The translations under genes and the position numbers were made by a program. From NCBI GenBank assembly GCA_023213395.1, contig CM041465.1, positions 99,207,741-99,271,740 of the forward strand: DNA of 64,000 nt, read 5' to 3'. Origin of the DNA: Cycas panzhihuaensis. Lineage: Eukaryota > Cycadophyta. How positions within the stretch are numbered: position 1 is the stretch's first letter; each line of letters begins with the position of its first letter. The notes under the pieces are model-generated. The model did no database searches. It saw nothing but the letters and a program-made list of their open reading frames with translations, and was not told the DNA's origin. Below, one piece after another: positions 10,158-22,770 of the stretch.

Positions 10158-12615
10158 TGAAACGCTCGCTACGGGGCGGTGATCCTACGTCTAGCAAAGG
10201 GATATAAAAAGGCACTATGCTAACTAAGCTAGGCAGCGAGGATCTCACCTCGCAGGACGTCCGTGCGCCGGAGCGCGGGTTCGGGACTGCAAGGTGCCTG
10301 GTTGCTTCCAGGTAGCCGTGCAAAAACAAGGCCTTCCTACCCTTCGGATGGCCGGGAAGGAAAGGAAATGCCTTGCGCGTTACGTCTTCTCAAGGCAATG
10401 AGAAGGCAACGAGGATATGGGCAACTAATCTAATGTGTAAGCAGGTGTGGCTTGGGTACGATACAAATGAGCTATCTATGCTATGCTATATAAAGCAGAA
10501 AAATAATGCAAGAAGGTGAATGTTTTCCCCTTTTATCCTTTATGTTCTTTTATCTTTTCTTATATATTCAGACAAGTGCATGAAAAGGAAATAGTGCAAA
10601 AGGAAACATGCGGGAAGCGAGGGGAATACCTGGATCCGGCGTTTGAGTGGAGATGCGGCTTGTCTCTCTAGGTCCCGTTCCTTCTTTCTCCTTCCTCCGC
10701 GCATGTAATGTCGGTCGACGGTGGTAAGGGGGTTCACTTACCTCCCCTTGAGCATGCAAAACTAAATGAAACGAGAGGAACGGAAAAGAAGTTTGAGACT
10801 AAGAAAGAGAAGTACCGTGCGGGAGCTAACCGGTAACGGGCTCATCTCACGAATCACTCCGCCCACGCGTGATCCTGCAAACACGTAAGAAAGACACTTT
10901 CCTCTCGGAAGAGAGGCTACCAGATATGCCAAGAAATGTATATATATACGTAATCTAAAATCAACTGAAACTCAGGTCTAAGCTATGCATGGGAATATAA
11001 CCGAACAAAATGACAGCACACGATAAACACTCACACTACTGTGTACCATGAAAACATACAAAATGGAACTGAGTATAGCCTCGGGATGGCTAACTCACCC
11101 ATGGGAGGACTCCACGGAACTCGGGGAGGAAACATTAATTGGCAACGGGGTAGTGATGGGTTATCTATGCCAAACGGGAAGCTCAAACCAAATCTCCTAA
11201 ACTTCCCTAGCCCGTTCCCTAAGAAAGCGTGGGTGGTAAAGGGAAAGAGGACAAGGGACGGAACCCTTGGGGAGAAGGACAACAATGGGGTCGAAACCCC
11301 GCCTACCTCCCTCAAATCCTCGTGTGTACACCTTTACACCGGCTAACTCAGGAAAAGGTGAAAGAGATAACTTAGGGAAAATGGATGGGCTCCAAAGAAA
11401 CACAAGAAAATACCTCTAATCTAGAGTAGCACTATAGGAGAGCTGTAACTAGCTAAGATCACTCTCATTGAACAACAAGGGAAATAACAAAGAAAGTGAT
11501 TGCAAATGAGTAAAATGAATTTGCAAGTAAAAAACAAGAAAAAAAAAACAAGGAGTACCTTGTATGAGAAGGTTATGCATACACTTTGCCACTTGGAACA
11601 GTAGCAATAAACAATATCTAGGGGTTGGTTTTGAGTGATTCTTGCAAGAGTGTAGGTGAAAGAAACTCCTTGCAAGTTAAGAGCTGAAAGTTGGTTCTTG
11701 AAGCAGCCTTTTGAGTGAAGAAATCTCTTGAATTTTTGAGCACCTGCAAAGAAGAATGGAGTCAGGAAAGCGAGGGGGCAAGAATGGCCTGTAAAATCCG
11801 GTGATGGCGCCCACTTCACCTCCGCCACCTTTGTCAGAAGTTTTCTGTTTCTATGTATTTTTCCTCGTGTGAGAGTTGAGAGTTTCTCTTAGAAGTTTGA
11901 AAAATGAGCAAAAATCCTGAAAAAATGGGGAGCAAAAACCCCTTCATCCCCTGTTCACAGCAGGTGAACGTTGGGGATGTCAGGGCGCCTCGAATCAATC
12001 CATGCCACGCGGTAATTTCGTAAAAATGTAAAGCATCACGTGGTTCTCTTTTTAAATTTCAATCGTCTGCTGACAAATCGCAGCATCAAGAACTCTACTT
12101 GCATCGCTAAGTTTACCGCCAGACACCGAATAAAAAAAAAGAGGAAAACGAGCAGAAATACCAGGTTTTGAGGCAAAAATAGAGGCTAAACAGGAGTTAG
12201 AGCAACTGAGGGAATGCCCAGGCAGTGGGCAAGTACCCAAAATAATACAAAAAGTCCTAACTAAGGATTAAATCGGACTTAGGAAGGACTGCGACATAAG
12301 TAACATGTCGTAACAAGAGCAAATAAAACTGCTGGAAATGATCCTGGGAAACCGTGGAGACACCGTGGGTGGCTGTGCGCCATACGGGGTGTAGCATTCG
12401 CTGAGGAATGCCCCCGTTGTGAGTCGTCATAGTCGATGGTGTGCCGTAGGCACATGCATTATGAGCAAGTAGAAAAGCAATGTGTGCAGGCAGGCATATG
12501 TCAAGCAACCTACTCTAAATAACCTCAATCAAGCATGGGCAAGAAAAGTAAGAAAATATACCTGAACAAACCTTCGTCGATGCGTCTCGAGTCCATTCCC
12601 AGTAGCTGGGAAACA
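10158..12615 (-). repeat. Tat-1 5' LTR (complete, 2,458 bp)
   Basis: On the plus strand it begins TGAAACGC and ends GGAAACA, so on the minus strand it runs TGTTTCC...GTTTCA. It matches the left LTR and, more distantly, both Tat-2 LTRs. A TATA-like GTATATATATAC lies at 10,938-10,949. The right flank starts GGCTC, which is the first five bases of copy A of the duplication and should reappear left of the element outside the window. Confidence 0.9.
10938..10949 (-). promoter_or_regulatory. TATA-like box in Tat LTR
   Basis: The palindromic GTATATATATAC lies about 1.67 kb into the LTR on the minus strand. Both Tat-2 LTRs keep a similar ATATGTATATATG at this spot (about 30,707 and 44,006). It is a plausible core promoter, but only base composition and conservation support it. 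Confidence 0.3.
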
Positions 12616-14177
12616 GGCTCCCATCAATGTTATTCTACCTATGTCATTACTGACCTACAATACGACACAGAGTAAATAAAATGAATAGTTAGGGTTTGAT
12701 CAATTATTTTTAGCATTTCGTGTTTAAAAAATAAATTAAATCATTTTTTATTTATTTTAACATCTACTACCCATCATTAAAAAAATTCAAATTTTTTTAA
12801 AACATTTAATCAAATTTAAATATTAGTTGAAGTCCACAGTCCCTCAACTATTAGTAGATGATTACATGGAGTGGTAGCATGACCAAAAGCCCAAACGCTA
12901 AAGGGGCTTAACACTATTTTAAAGGTAATTTTTATTTTTAAACACCAAGTTATACTATTTTCTTTATATCTTCTTCATATGGACTCTGATTTTGATACTT
13001 TCAATTTTGTCGAAATCATATTTTAGCCCTCTTCAAAATGACTACTTATTTGACATTGTTTAAGTCTATTTTGTAAGTGAAAATGTAGTCTAAATTTGAG
13101 TCAAAAACTTTATGTACTCAATAAATGTTAGAATTGATGCCATGTGAGGCCTTGAAGGTCATGTATAATCATTTAATGCTAGTATCTTTCATGATGTCTA
13201 AAGTCTAACGTTATGTCACACGTGTTCATTTAAAAATTAAGCCTAAAATGGCTAAGCTTATTGATTTTTTACACCCTGCGAGGTGACCATTGATGATGAT
13301 GTTGATTTAGCATGTAAGACCTTAGACAAGGCATTGCATATGATTCGTTAAGTGTTGAAAGATAAATATGTGTGGTAAATTTGAAGAATTTGACATCAAG
13401 GTAGAGTCCTTTCTTAAACAACAACACATGATGATAAACTACAAGTGGCAACTACAAGAGGTACATATCTTAGTCTAATCACTTTTTGGTATGAGACTCA
13501 CTTCAGTTACATGAGCATGATCTACAAGTAGATGTCTTTTATGGAATTCTACTATGTGAAATTCAAATGTATGATTTATATTGCATTAAAAGTTATTAGC
13601 CTTATAGCCTTTGAGGGATCAAAGAAATCCCCATGCTTGTGGTTTTATTTAGCTGCTAAGACCCCTTATGTGTTAGGATCTTGATTTGTAAACTGATAGA
13701 GGCATGCTAAAGCCTATAGATAACATTGTGAGCCTATAGTGGCATGATTGTAGCCCGTTGAGGTATGATTTGGAGCCCATAGTGGTAAATTTGAGGTGAT
13801 AGTGTCTATCATTATATTTTAAACTATTAGATGTCAAAGAAAGTTGCTTTATAATCCTATTTAACAAGAGGTGGGGTACTTTTTCTAGTTACTTTTATAT
13901 ATTTTAAGCATACTTGACAAGCCAGGTAGGATAGCATATTCCTAAAGCAGTGCTAATGAAGAAGGTGATTGAACCACATAACTAAAGTGACTACCTATAG
14001 AACTAGTGGTCACAGTGGTTGGTTACCCATGTGATCTAGTAGATGGAGTCATATTCATATGGACATTAATAATTTGATCAAGATTTTATGTAGCTTGGAG
14101 CAACTACAACAGTAAGAAAATGAAGCAGTAAGAATAACAGATATAAAAATCATTTATTAAATATTAAGAGAGAGAAA

Positions 14178-14475
14178 TATTGGGTATAATGTTTAGACAA
14201 ATGTTTAATTCATTAGCCATTACATAGATCCCCTCTTCATGCGCTTATAACCCTCAAGATTCTTTTGATTATTATATTGTACTCATCTTAATATGTGTGC
14301 AAGTGGCATCTTGGTTTGTCTGCTAAGCCACCAAGAACACACTATTGTAGATCTTAAGAGATCTATGCATATTTTATATTGTAATACAATGAGCAGAGTT
14401 TATTCTCATAGTCCATCTTTGTGTTTCATATTTCTTCTCTCAAGATGTGGTATCACTCCAATACCACATCCAACA
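14178..14475 (+). repeat. LTR of element D family in copy A
   Basis: The 298 bp match 58,606-58,903 and, more loosely, 54,463-54,786. It starts TATTGGGTATAATG (TG mutated to TA; copy B keeps TG) and ends CCAACA. A purine run AAGAGAGAGAAA lies just before it, so it reads as a 3' LTR rather than a solo LTR. Confidence 0.65.
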
Positions 14476-17129
14476 ATTCAAAGATAACCAAGTGAATCCA
14501 CAATGATCAAATGAAAATTTATAAAAATTTTATTTCAAACTCCTACTTTTATATTATGAATATGAGATGACAAATGATGGCTCAATAAGGATCATTATTT
14601 GTTCAGTTTTAATCACATTTGTGCATCAAAATTTGTAACAAAAATATAAAATATAAGGTCTAATTTGATATCTTTAATAGGTTACTATAATATGTCAAAT
14701 TATTTTCTTCAACATTTATTCTAAAATATTTTCAAATGGTTACTTTTGTCTTTAAACTAAATGTGATTTTAAAGATGTATGTGTGTGTATTTGTTAGCTC
14801 ATTTATTCATTAAAAAATTGATCAAATTGAGTATTATTTTCTTTTAATTTCATTCAAATAACAGGTCAAGAAAAAGGTGTGTTTTCATATATTCAATGAT
14901 GAATGTTATGTGTCAAATTAAGGTTTGTAGTGTTCATCATCAAACATGATCCTATTAAAATAAATAGTGCCATTCATCATGCATCAAATAAACATATAAA
15001 ATGCCATTAAAGATCATTTAGCCTTCATACTTATTTCATTTGAAATATTACTATTAATAAAAAATGAAACATATAGAAATCAAAAGCACAAGGCATTTAA
15101 AAACCTAATATATAAATATTGACAAGAAGGCAAGTGGCAATATCACTTGGCTTAGACTCGAGGTCATTCAATAATTGATATTACCACCAATGAATATGCG
15201 TATGAATAATGTCAATGAGTGATGATAACACATAAGGTTCGATATGATATATATCAAAATTATAACCAAAGAAAAAGGCAAAGTTAGATTTGGTTATTAC
15301 TAATATAATAAGTACATTTAAAACTAAAATGAATAAATGTTTTATTCATTGTATAGTATTTACTAATGTTGGGTTTATCAACTAATTTTTCATTATTTTG
15401 TTAAAACAACAAATTGATTGATTACGTGTTTGGACTCAGTGGGAGATGCTCTTTCTAAGTGATTGCTAGTGAACACTAGCATGTGAGAATAGATGAAGAT
15501 TGTGGTGATTACATAAATGTAGTGATTACTATAATTGACGACAAAATCATTAAGTCAATGTAATATGCTCTATCTAGAAGTAATACGTACAAATTCTATT
15601 ATTTATGTGCTCAGTGTAAGGATTAATCAATAAGTATTGAAGATCATTAAATAGATAAACTATTATATCAAACATAAAGCTTTTGTGTTTGATAAAGAAG
15701 GTGAATGTCGTTCAAATCGTGAAGGATTGGTTTACATCCCCAAAAAAAAAAATTAAGAAAAATAAACATAGGAGGAAGTGCATTTGAGTATAAAAATGTA
15801 GTTTGAATATGAGGCATTCGCATAGTTAGCTTCTAATATATTTGAGAAAAATGAGTAGGAAACTAATGAATGCCATCACTAAGGCATATGATTACGCTTA
15901 TGAATAAGAGGGAACTAGTCTAAGAGTCTATAAAGAGCGTAAGCTATGAGTAAATAGGTGTACTACTGCATGAAAATATAATATATTATCCAGATGGCAA
16001 TTGTATAAGTATTTCACTTAATCAAAAGACAGACTCGATGTATATAAAAGAATACAAGCATAGACATTGGGCATAAATATGCCAAGTGACTAGTTAAGGG
16101 GCATATGGACAACATTAATATGCTAAAATTTAAGTAGCTTGAGTCCATTGAGTTCAAACTTTTAACATGGTAACACAATACGATTTAAGTATGTGATTAT
16201 AGTGACATGGAAGAGACAAAAAATAGATATAATAAGTGTTTAGAAATCACACTAAAGGATGGGGACCAAGCAAGAGAGCATTAAACATAAGTATTGGGAA
16301 TGGTGCTTCCATAAAAAATAACTACAAAGCATTCAATTTTAATCTCTTTTATTAAGTGAGGAAGTCTAAATGTGTACCTAGGATTTCTCCATTTGGTGAT
16401 GATCTCTTCTCTCGCACTTCGTCATCAAGTAAGCATCTTTCATTTTTGCATTCTCCATGTACTACCCAATAACTAAAACTCTCATATGTGCAAAGGGATA
16501 AAGAATAAGCACAAAAGAATAAAAGTAGAAAGAAAGAGATGAGAAAATAGCCACCACCCAATGTCTAAATTTTCATTAGTGATGAAATGAATATATATAC
16601 ATTTGATTATTTATTAGGTTCATTTGATTTGTTAGAAAACAAGCCAACAAATCATACAACCGTTTCTTTAATTACACTTAATATACACGACCCTATCAAA
16701 AAGGGGGTGTACAAAGCTATGAAATAATATTAGAAGGGGGAAAAGCACTACTTAAACTTAGAAAGCTAACATAAAACTCAAAAAAGAATCACTACATCAA
16801 CAACTAGCCTATTTATACAAAAGAGTGGGTGACATCAATTACTATAAATTAACCTCATTTAACAACTCCCATTGAAGCCAACATCTTTTGGATTGTTTGC
16901 AATGCAAATTTGAAAGTCCATTCAATGCCCGTACATGTTAGCATCCTTGAAAATATTGTTAAGTGGATTCTTGCTTGAAGACACCTTGGACACACCAAAT
17001 GGATAGTTTCAATGTGATAAGAATAAAGAAATAACAATGATAATAAAGAAAACGTCTCTGAGAACCTCTCTCCTTTTGGCTGAGATTGAGAAGCTAAAGC
17101 CACCGTTCCTCTCAAAGAGGGAGACTCCT

Positions 17130-17850
17130 TTTTAGTCAACGGGATAACAAGGGTCCAAAGCTCTGTATCTCAATCCTCACCAAATTGCACCTTCTCTTGC
17201 ATCATGTGTACACTCCGATCCCGTAAGAGGACGGGACAAGTAACTCTAGTCACTCCCAGCGTGACACGAGGCACACTCTTTAGAATTTCTACTACGTTTT
17301 CGATAAACCCTTGGACGCGATACGCCACCCGCCAACAGCCCATAAATCCAGCGGTTCATTGACCGTACGCAACCTATCAATGGTGACCGTGCGCGTGCCC
17401 ACAAGCAGAAGGTTTAAGCTTTTGCCCATTTTCTGTGTGGCATAAACGAGGATCTGGGTGTGTCTGTGATGGAGGTAAATGTATGGATTTCCATCTTGCA
17501 GGTCTGCTTTCTGTCGCAAAACAATGGCGTGTGGCGTAGGAGCACTGGTTTGTGTGCAGTGCGGGACAACGGTCAATCCCCGTCGACGCAAGGTGGTGGG
17601 TCCCACGATTTCGTGGCGTTTCTGGCCGCTGCCTTTGTTGAGCGGCCAACGGGAGCATTTGGGTATTGGTTTCGCCACATGAAAGGGCGGAGTATCGTGG
17701 CTCATCCGCCCACTGTTGTTTAACCCTCGGTGTCTAATGCCGTTCCCATCCGACCATCGCCCACTGCCGATTAAATATTGCGTTGCTCTGTTCATGCCGG
17801 CATTAAGTTTAATAGAATAATTGTAATTTCTTTGCATCGTTGACGCTTAA
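17130..17850. other. GC-richer patch with open frames, coding status unsupported
   Basis: This patch stands out from its AT-rich surroundings and is open in frames on both strands (for example plus 17,460-17,723 and minus 17,292-17,837). The plus frame is also open in copy B (61,805-62,068), but 8 of 87 residues differ between the copies, many of them radical. That argues against purifying selection. I recognise no domain. It could be an old gene edge or promoter region. Confidence 0.3.
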
Positions 17851-18345
17851 TTAATTTGGCGACCGAGGAAATCCGAGTTCAAAATGGTTGGATTCTTGAT
17901 GCATTCGATAGCGATCGATTATGGACTATGATTTGTATATAGCCATCTCGTTTAGGAAATTGTGTGATTATAAAATCGGCTACACTAATTTTCGTAGATT
18001 AGCTGTTTCTTAAAATTGCAAACGAAATAGGCAAAATTCTTCTGTCTGTAGAACGTTCATAAATTTCGATAAATCTGTAGCGGATGGTTTACAATCTCCC
18101 ACGTAGTCTGAAATCTTTAGCGTAGGGATTTTCTTTATTCGATAGCTAGTATCTGCCATGAAAACTAAAATTTCTGCATCGTTACCGAGAAAAATGGACA
18201 AACTCATGAATTTCAGCGCTGAAATCTAACAAGACTAAGTAGAATGATTTATGGCCAAGAAACTGGGCCATGCTAGTTGATGATATTTTATTTTCTCTAA
18301 TTTATTTATCTTATAATGTACGATCGTTTGATTTGGGAAATGATA

Positions 18346-18946
18346 TAAAAAGAAATTTTCGATACTTGAAAGGCACGATTGGTTATGGATTACCTTATAA
18401 GTTCTCTATAGATTTTAGATTGGTGGCTACATAACATCTGATTGGGTAGTAGGTTGTGTTTATGATAGAAAATCCATATTGCGTTATACTTTCAATTTGG
18501 AATCAATTTCAATTACTTAGAGTGCTAAAAAGCAAAATATAGCATCCTTGTTTATTGGAGCTTGTTTGAAATCAATTTCAATTACTTAGAGTGCTAAGAA
18601 GCAAAATATAGTATCCTTGTTTATTGGAGCTTGTGAGTCAGTCTAGCTATGACAATTACTGCAAGACTTATAAGTAACTAAAGTACAATTGAAATGACTC
18701 ATAATCTAATGTTTTATAGAAGAACAAGATTATGAGTCATTCTAGTGTTTTATAGAAGAACAAAGCATATCAAAACTTAGCATCATTTTATCACAGAATT
18801 AGTACAAACCAACAAGACTAAGTTAGTCTAATACAACACAAAGGAATAAGTGGCAAACATCTTCACTAATGCTCTTAAAAAGATCAAGTTTCACAAATTC
18901 AAAAACAAGTTTGGAGTCTTCCCAAATGAACATTATAGGGGAGAAA
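18346..18946 (+). pseudogene. 5'-truncated copia RNase H and 3' end
   Basis: Degenerate copia polyprotein is readable on the plus strand. FRYLKGTIGYGLPYK ends the RT connection, then TSDWVVGCVYDRKSI and YTFNLESISIT match the copia RNase H start (usual 'DSDWAGCxDDRKSTSGY'). ANIFTNALKKIKFHKFKNK corresponds to the conserved 'DIFTKxL' tail. Frameshifts and stops are frequent. Everything upstream of the RT end is missing, and the junction coincides with the end of copy A. A 69-bp internal tandem duplication sits at 18,501-18,638. Confidence 0.8.
18501..18638. repeat. 69-bp tandem duplication in copia remnant
   Basis: Two head-to-tail 69-bp units (18,501-18,569 and 18,570-18,638), both beginning AATCAATTTCAATTACTTAG, differ at only a few bases. 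The remnant around them is older and more decayed, so the duplication is probably later. Confidence 0.9.
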
Positions 18947-19235
18947 TATTGGATTAATATTTATTTTAATTCATTAAAGGGTGTGTCAGGATTGGGACTA
19001 GTACTTTAGCCACCCCCTAGCTAACTTTGGATTAATTTTTTAAATGATATTTATCAACATTGAAAATGGTAAATGGTGGGATTTGCCCAACATTCCATCT
19101 ATATATATTTGGCCTCATGGCCCTTAAGTATTCTTTAACACTGCCAAAATGTATAAAAATTTTGTTATAATTTTACTATAGCTTTGTAATCTTGTTCTCT
19201 CTGACTCCCTTTGTCTTCATATCTATCTTGCATGT
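18947..19235 (+). repeat. 3' LTR of the truncated copia element
   Basis: A purine tract ATAGGGGAGAAA (18,935-18,946) is followed by TATTGGATTAAT, a TG-to-TA mutated LTR start. A TATA-like ATCTATATATATT lies near 19,098. The end is inferred from length and composition, since no second copy is in the window. Confidence 0.45.
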
Positions 19236-22100
19236 TGATAAGCTAGGTTTCTAATGTAGAAATATGTTGTGTTTGTGTTGGTTCTATTGATATGAGGTCT
19301 ATTATTATAAATAAAAGAAATAAAATTTAAAGAAGAGGGATAGAGCAAGAAGAAGTGTCTTAATAGAGAGGGGACTATAAAGATAACAGGGGAGTGAGGA
19401 GCTAGGAAATAATGCAGATGAGAGGAAAGGTGAAGGTGTCTATAGCATATTAAGCCTTGAAAATTCATCATAATTTCACCTAATGCACTAAGAAATGTAT
19501 GAAAAGCTCATTGAAATGGCATAGGTAATATTTATGGTGTGAGAATTTGAAGTAGGGCCTAAAGGGTGCCTATATATCATTATACACTAAAATTTTGATT
19601 AAAACTACCATAGTGAAAAATAAGTAGGGTGACATAGATTGAAATAAAATATATGAGTAGTTAGAGGTGATTTTAAATTATGGACTCTTTTTTTTATATC
19701 GAGTCTACTGGCATAAGTTTCATCTAAATCAAAAGAGTGTTTACTAATGTGACCCTTTAAACTAAGTGATGGCACTTTTTTATTCTTTTCAGACTCTAAA
19801 CTAAAGGTTTGGACATGAAGAAGCCTTTAAATACTTTGGTATCATTACTATACCATAAGGTAGTATTATGCTGTGTTGCTGATGTTAGAGAATTTATTAA
19901 GGTAAATATTTTTTAGTTATGCTTTATAAAAATACATCGATCTCAATAACTTTGGTAATGTGATAGTATTCTATGTAATACATTTTCTACTAGACCCTTA
20001 TACAAATTTACCTAGTTTTTAAGCCCTTTAATAAATTTCTCTATTGATACTAACGCTTGGCTTAGGGCACTAACTATAGAAAAATATATGTTCTTGTAGT
20101 TGCAAGAACCGTGTATAAAGGTGTTTAAGAAATGTAGCTTCTTAGCATTAACCACTAACTAATGTACTATAGAGGATAAGTGAATGATAAGATTCTTATT
20201 CTAGGTATGGGAATGGATCCTAAAGAAGTCCTCCTATATACCTAAAGGTACACAAAGGCTTACTTTTAGAGTTAAGTAGTGCATTTGTGTAAGTAGTGTG
20301 ACCAGATTTACTTTACGCATAGGCATATACCCACATATGCTTGGTCAAGAATGATAGTTTCTTATGATATTTATAGACATTTGACACAAGGTTTCTACCT
20401 AACCACTAAGAAAAAATGGGTATGAGGGGTTGATGCCTGATTATAATATATTATACAATATTAATTATAGATTTATAACAATTAAAAAAAAATGAGAGAA
20501 GATTTTGAAGGAAAAAAAAAAAGAGGAAACTCTAATTTTCTCTCTTATTTTTTATAGCTTTATCTTCTTGATCTCTTGAAACAATCATGAACCTAGCGTT
20601 GATACCACTTAGGATAAGCTAATTCTAATAATCACCACAAAGGTCTATAAGAGTAGTTTAAAGGGCATGATAAAGAGAATAAATATAACATGATTCTTTG
20701 TTAGCAAAAGGAAATTGAATAGAAATAATCAAAGGAAATCAAATACAGTACTACAATATGCTAAGGACATAATATCTTCGATATACAATAACCCTATTAT
20801 ATTTTTAGGAGGCCTTATAGAGACAAATGTGACCTTTCCTACAATAATACTATTGGTAAGAGTAAATGGCCCACATACATGTTAAGGGCTAATACTAATT
20901 ATTATATCATATGATTACATATACTAATAATTTTGCCCCTATAATTAGGAGAGTTATGTAATAATTTAAAAAACTAGATCTAAGTGAATAGAGATAATCA
21001 TGTCTTATAGAGGGGGAATGGTTTAACACATCATAAAGTGACATACCTAAAGAAATACACTTCAAAATCTTGAACATAAAAATATGAAGTGGAAGATCAC
21101 AAACCAAATGTGAGAGTAAGATGCTTAAGAACCTTAGAAGTTTGAGATTTAGAGATAATTAAAGGTAATTAAATATATTTCAATTGATTAAATGAATTAA
21201 CTTCTTCCTCTTCAAAAGTCCATGATAGGGATTAAATTATGAATAGATCAATAAAATCCATATCCAAGGATTTAATGAAATAAATCTTAGGAGACTTATT
21301 TTCAATACCCTTACTAGATTCTCTGAGTTCAAATTTTTGAATACTAAGAAAATTTTAGGGAATAAATAATGTAATAGACTACTAAGGAGTGGAAGAAGGT
21401 ATAAATAATGATGACTCATAGGTGTTTAAGATAGGTAATAAAAATTGAGATCTAATCATTTAAGAGAAACTATGAGAAGATGCATGCTTGAATTGTAATA
21501 AGTTCAACTTGCTTTGTAGATTCTAAATTTGAGAGGTAACTTGATCTTCAATACCTAAAGGGTTAAAATATGTAAAATGAATGGGCTTTGAATTATTATT
21601 AAGAAAGGGGATTTTGTACATTCCCATTTGCTTATTAGGATTTGATCATGGGGTTGTTAGGTTAAAGTTAAAACATGATAATTCCTAATGGTATGGTCAT
21701 TAGGAATACAACAATTAGAGTACCAAAGTTACTCATAATAGGTAGTCTAATTCTTATAATAAACATACCCCAAAGGTCATTTCTACTGCCTATTTTGTGG
21801 GACAGTAAGTGGAATGTTATTTTCTTAAGAACAAGGGGGTGGATTACATTACCCCCTTAGTTGGTTATTTCATGGTCTATTAGGTCATTATTGTACATCC
21901 TTAATAAGCATATTTCATAGCTTATGTTTTATAATAAGATTTTATACAAGTTATGTTAACTAGGTGATAAAAGCTAATAAGTCTAATAAAGAAGAAGTAG
22001 AAGTAAGTGGGGTTGCTTAAATAACCTAATGAGTAGGTTGATAAGCAAGAGGTAGGGGTGGACCCCCACCAATAACACTATCTCCATTTAGGTTGATAAT
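19236..22100. other. AT-rich intergenic stretch, old repeats
   Basis: I see no gene. A primer-site-like string GTTGATACCA on the plus strand near 20,600 (minus strand TGGTATCAAC, close to the initiator-Met primer site) may mark a decayed copia element read leftwards, but no LTR partner was found. Short open frames here have no recognisable domain. Confidence 0.4.
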
Positions 22101-22770
22101 ATGAATAACTTAAAGAGGGTTTAGATTTTCAATGGTCATTAATCCTGATTGAATTAGGGCATGTTCATATTGATAAGAAAGTTGCTCAACTTTAATAAAG
22201 AACTTAGGATTTATATGCAATAACCTAATATGGATGACACTAGTCAAATAATTAAGAAAGACTTGCTTAAGGATGATGTCATCTAAACTAACCATACAAT
22301 AACTAGGTAGTTCATGAAAGTTTTTGATATGTTAACTAATAATCTAATGTGGGATTTATTTATAAGTTATGAAGAAATGAAAACCATCATTTTCAACTTT
22401 AGGAAGGGCAAAGTGATCAAGGAAGTTCTATGATAGTTCTTTAGTATGATTAATAGAATTAAGTGGGAGTTTAATAAACTAGTAACTATTAGCACCCCTT
22501 AGAATAGTATGTAGAAATAATTTCATCTATATAAAATTATAATAAATTTATGAAATATTGAGAAATGTATAAACATGTTTCTCAAAGTATTAATCAGGTT
22601 TGACATAAATTTTAGGTAAACCAGAAGGTGTGGGTGGCATATATGGTGTAAATGCTAACATGACTAGGGGAGATGCTCTGACATAAGTGAGGCATTAGAA
22701 CCATGATTTAGAGAGACTAATCCTAGATTTAGTTGGTGAAGGGGATCAACTACAAACTTTAGAATCCATG
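22101..22770 (-). pseudogene. Degenerate retrotransposon gag
   Basis: Reading the minus strand from 22,770 in one frame, with about a dozen stops, gives a gag-like order. First comes a proline-rich lead (TPYMPPTPSGLPK), then KHVYTFLNISxIYYNFI, then xNFLDHFALPKVENDGFHFF, then IKNFHELPSYCMVSLDDI and a last open part to 22,113. The 'W/Y..LP..SI..xxLxxxFLxHF' pattern and the following alpha-helical segment resemble Ty3/gypsy gag. No protease or RT could be followed downstream. The frame-consistent stops at CAA/CAG/TGG-type codons indicate long decay. Confidence 0.5.

Larger units (their letters stand above)
12616..18345. repeat. Copy A of a ~5.7 kb direct duplication
   Basis: From GGCTCCCATCAATG onward this is collinear with 57,045-63,404 at roughly 95% identity. 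Indels include about 38 bp at 16,723-16,760 and 40 bp at 17,335-17,375 present only here, and the laccase insert present only in copy B. Its left end abuts Tat-1, so the true left end may lie beyond Tat-1, outside the window. Its right end joins a copia fragment at about 18,346. No intact gene is visible. Most of it is AT-rich, with one GC-richer patch at 17,130-17,850. Confidence 0.9.

Noticed and set aside
16352-17139. Two minus-strand frames with Cys/His residues in copy A
   Set aside because: No recognisable motif order; copy B shows frame-neutral and frame-changing differences alike.
17292-17837. 181-codon minus-strand frame, partly conserved in copy B
   Set aside because: Differences between the copies are mostly amino-acid changing on both strands and there is a 40-bp deletion in copy B, so no sign of selection; no family recognised.
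18010-18207. Minus-strand frame ending EEFCLFRLQF, also in copy B at 62,979-63,242
   Set aside because: At least seven replacements in about 60 codons between near-identical copies and different upstream sequence; could be an exon but is not supported.
20590-20620. Primer-site-like TGGTATCAAC on the minus strand
   Set aside because: No LTR pair, purine tract or gag in the expected direction was found, so only mentioned as a possibility.
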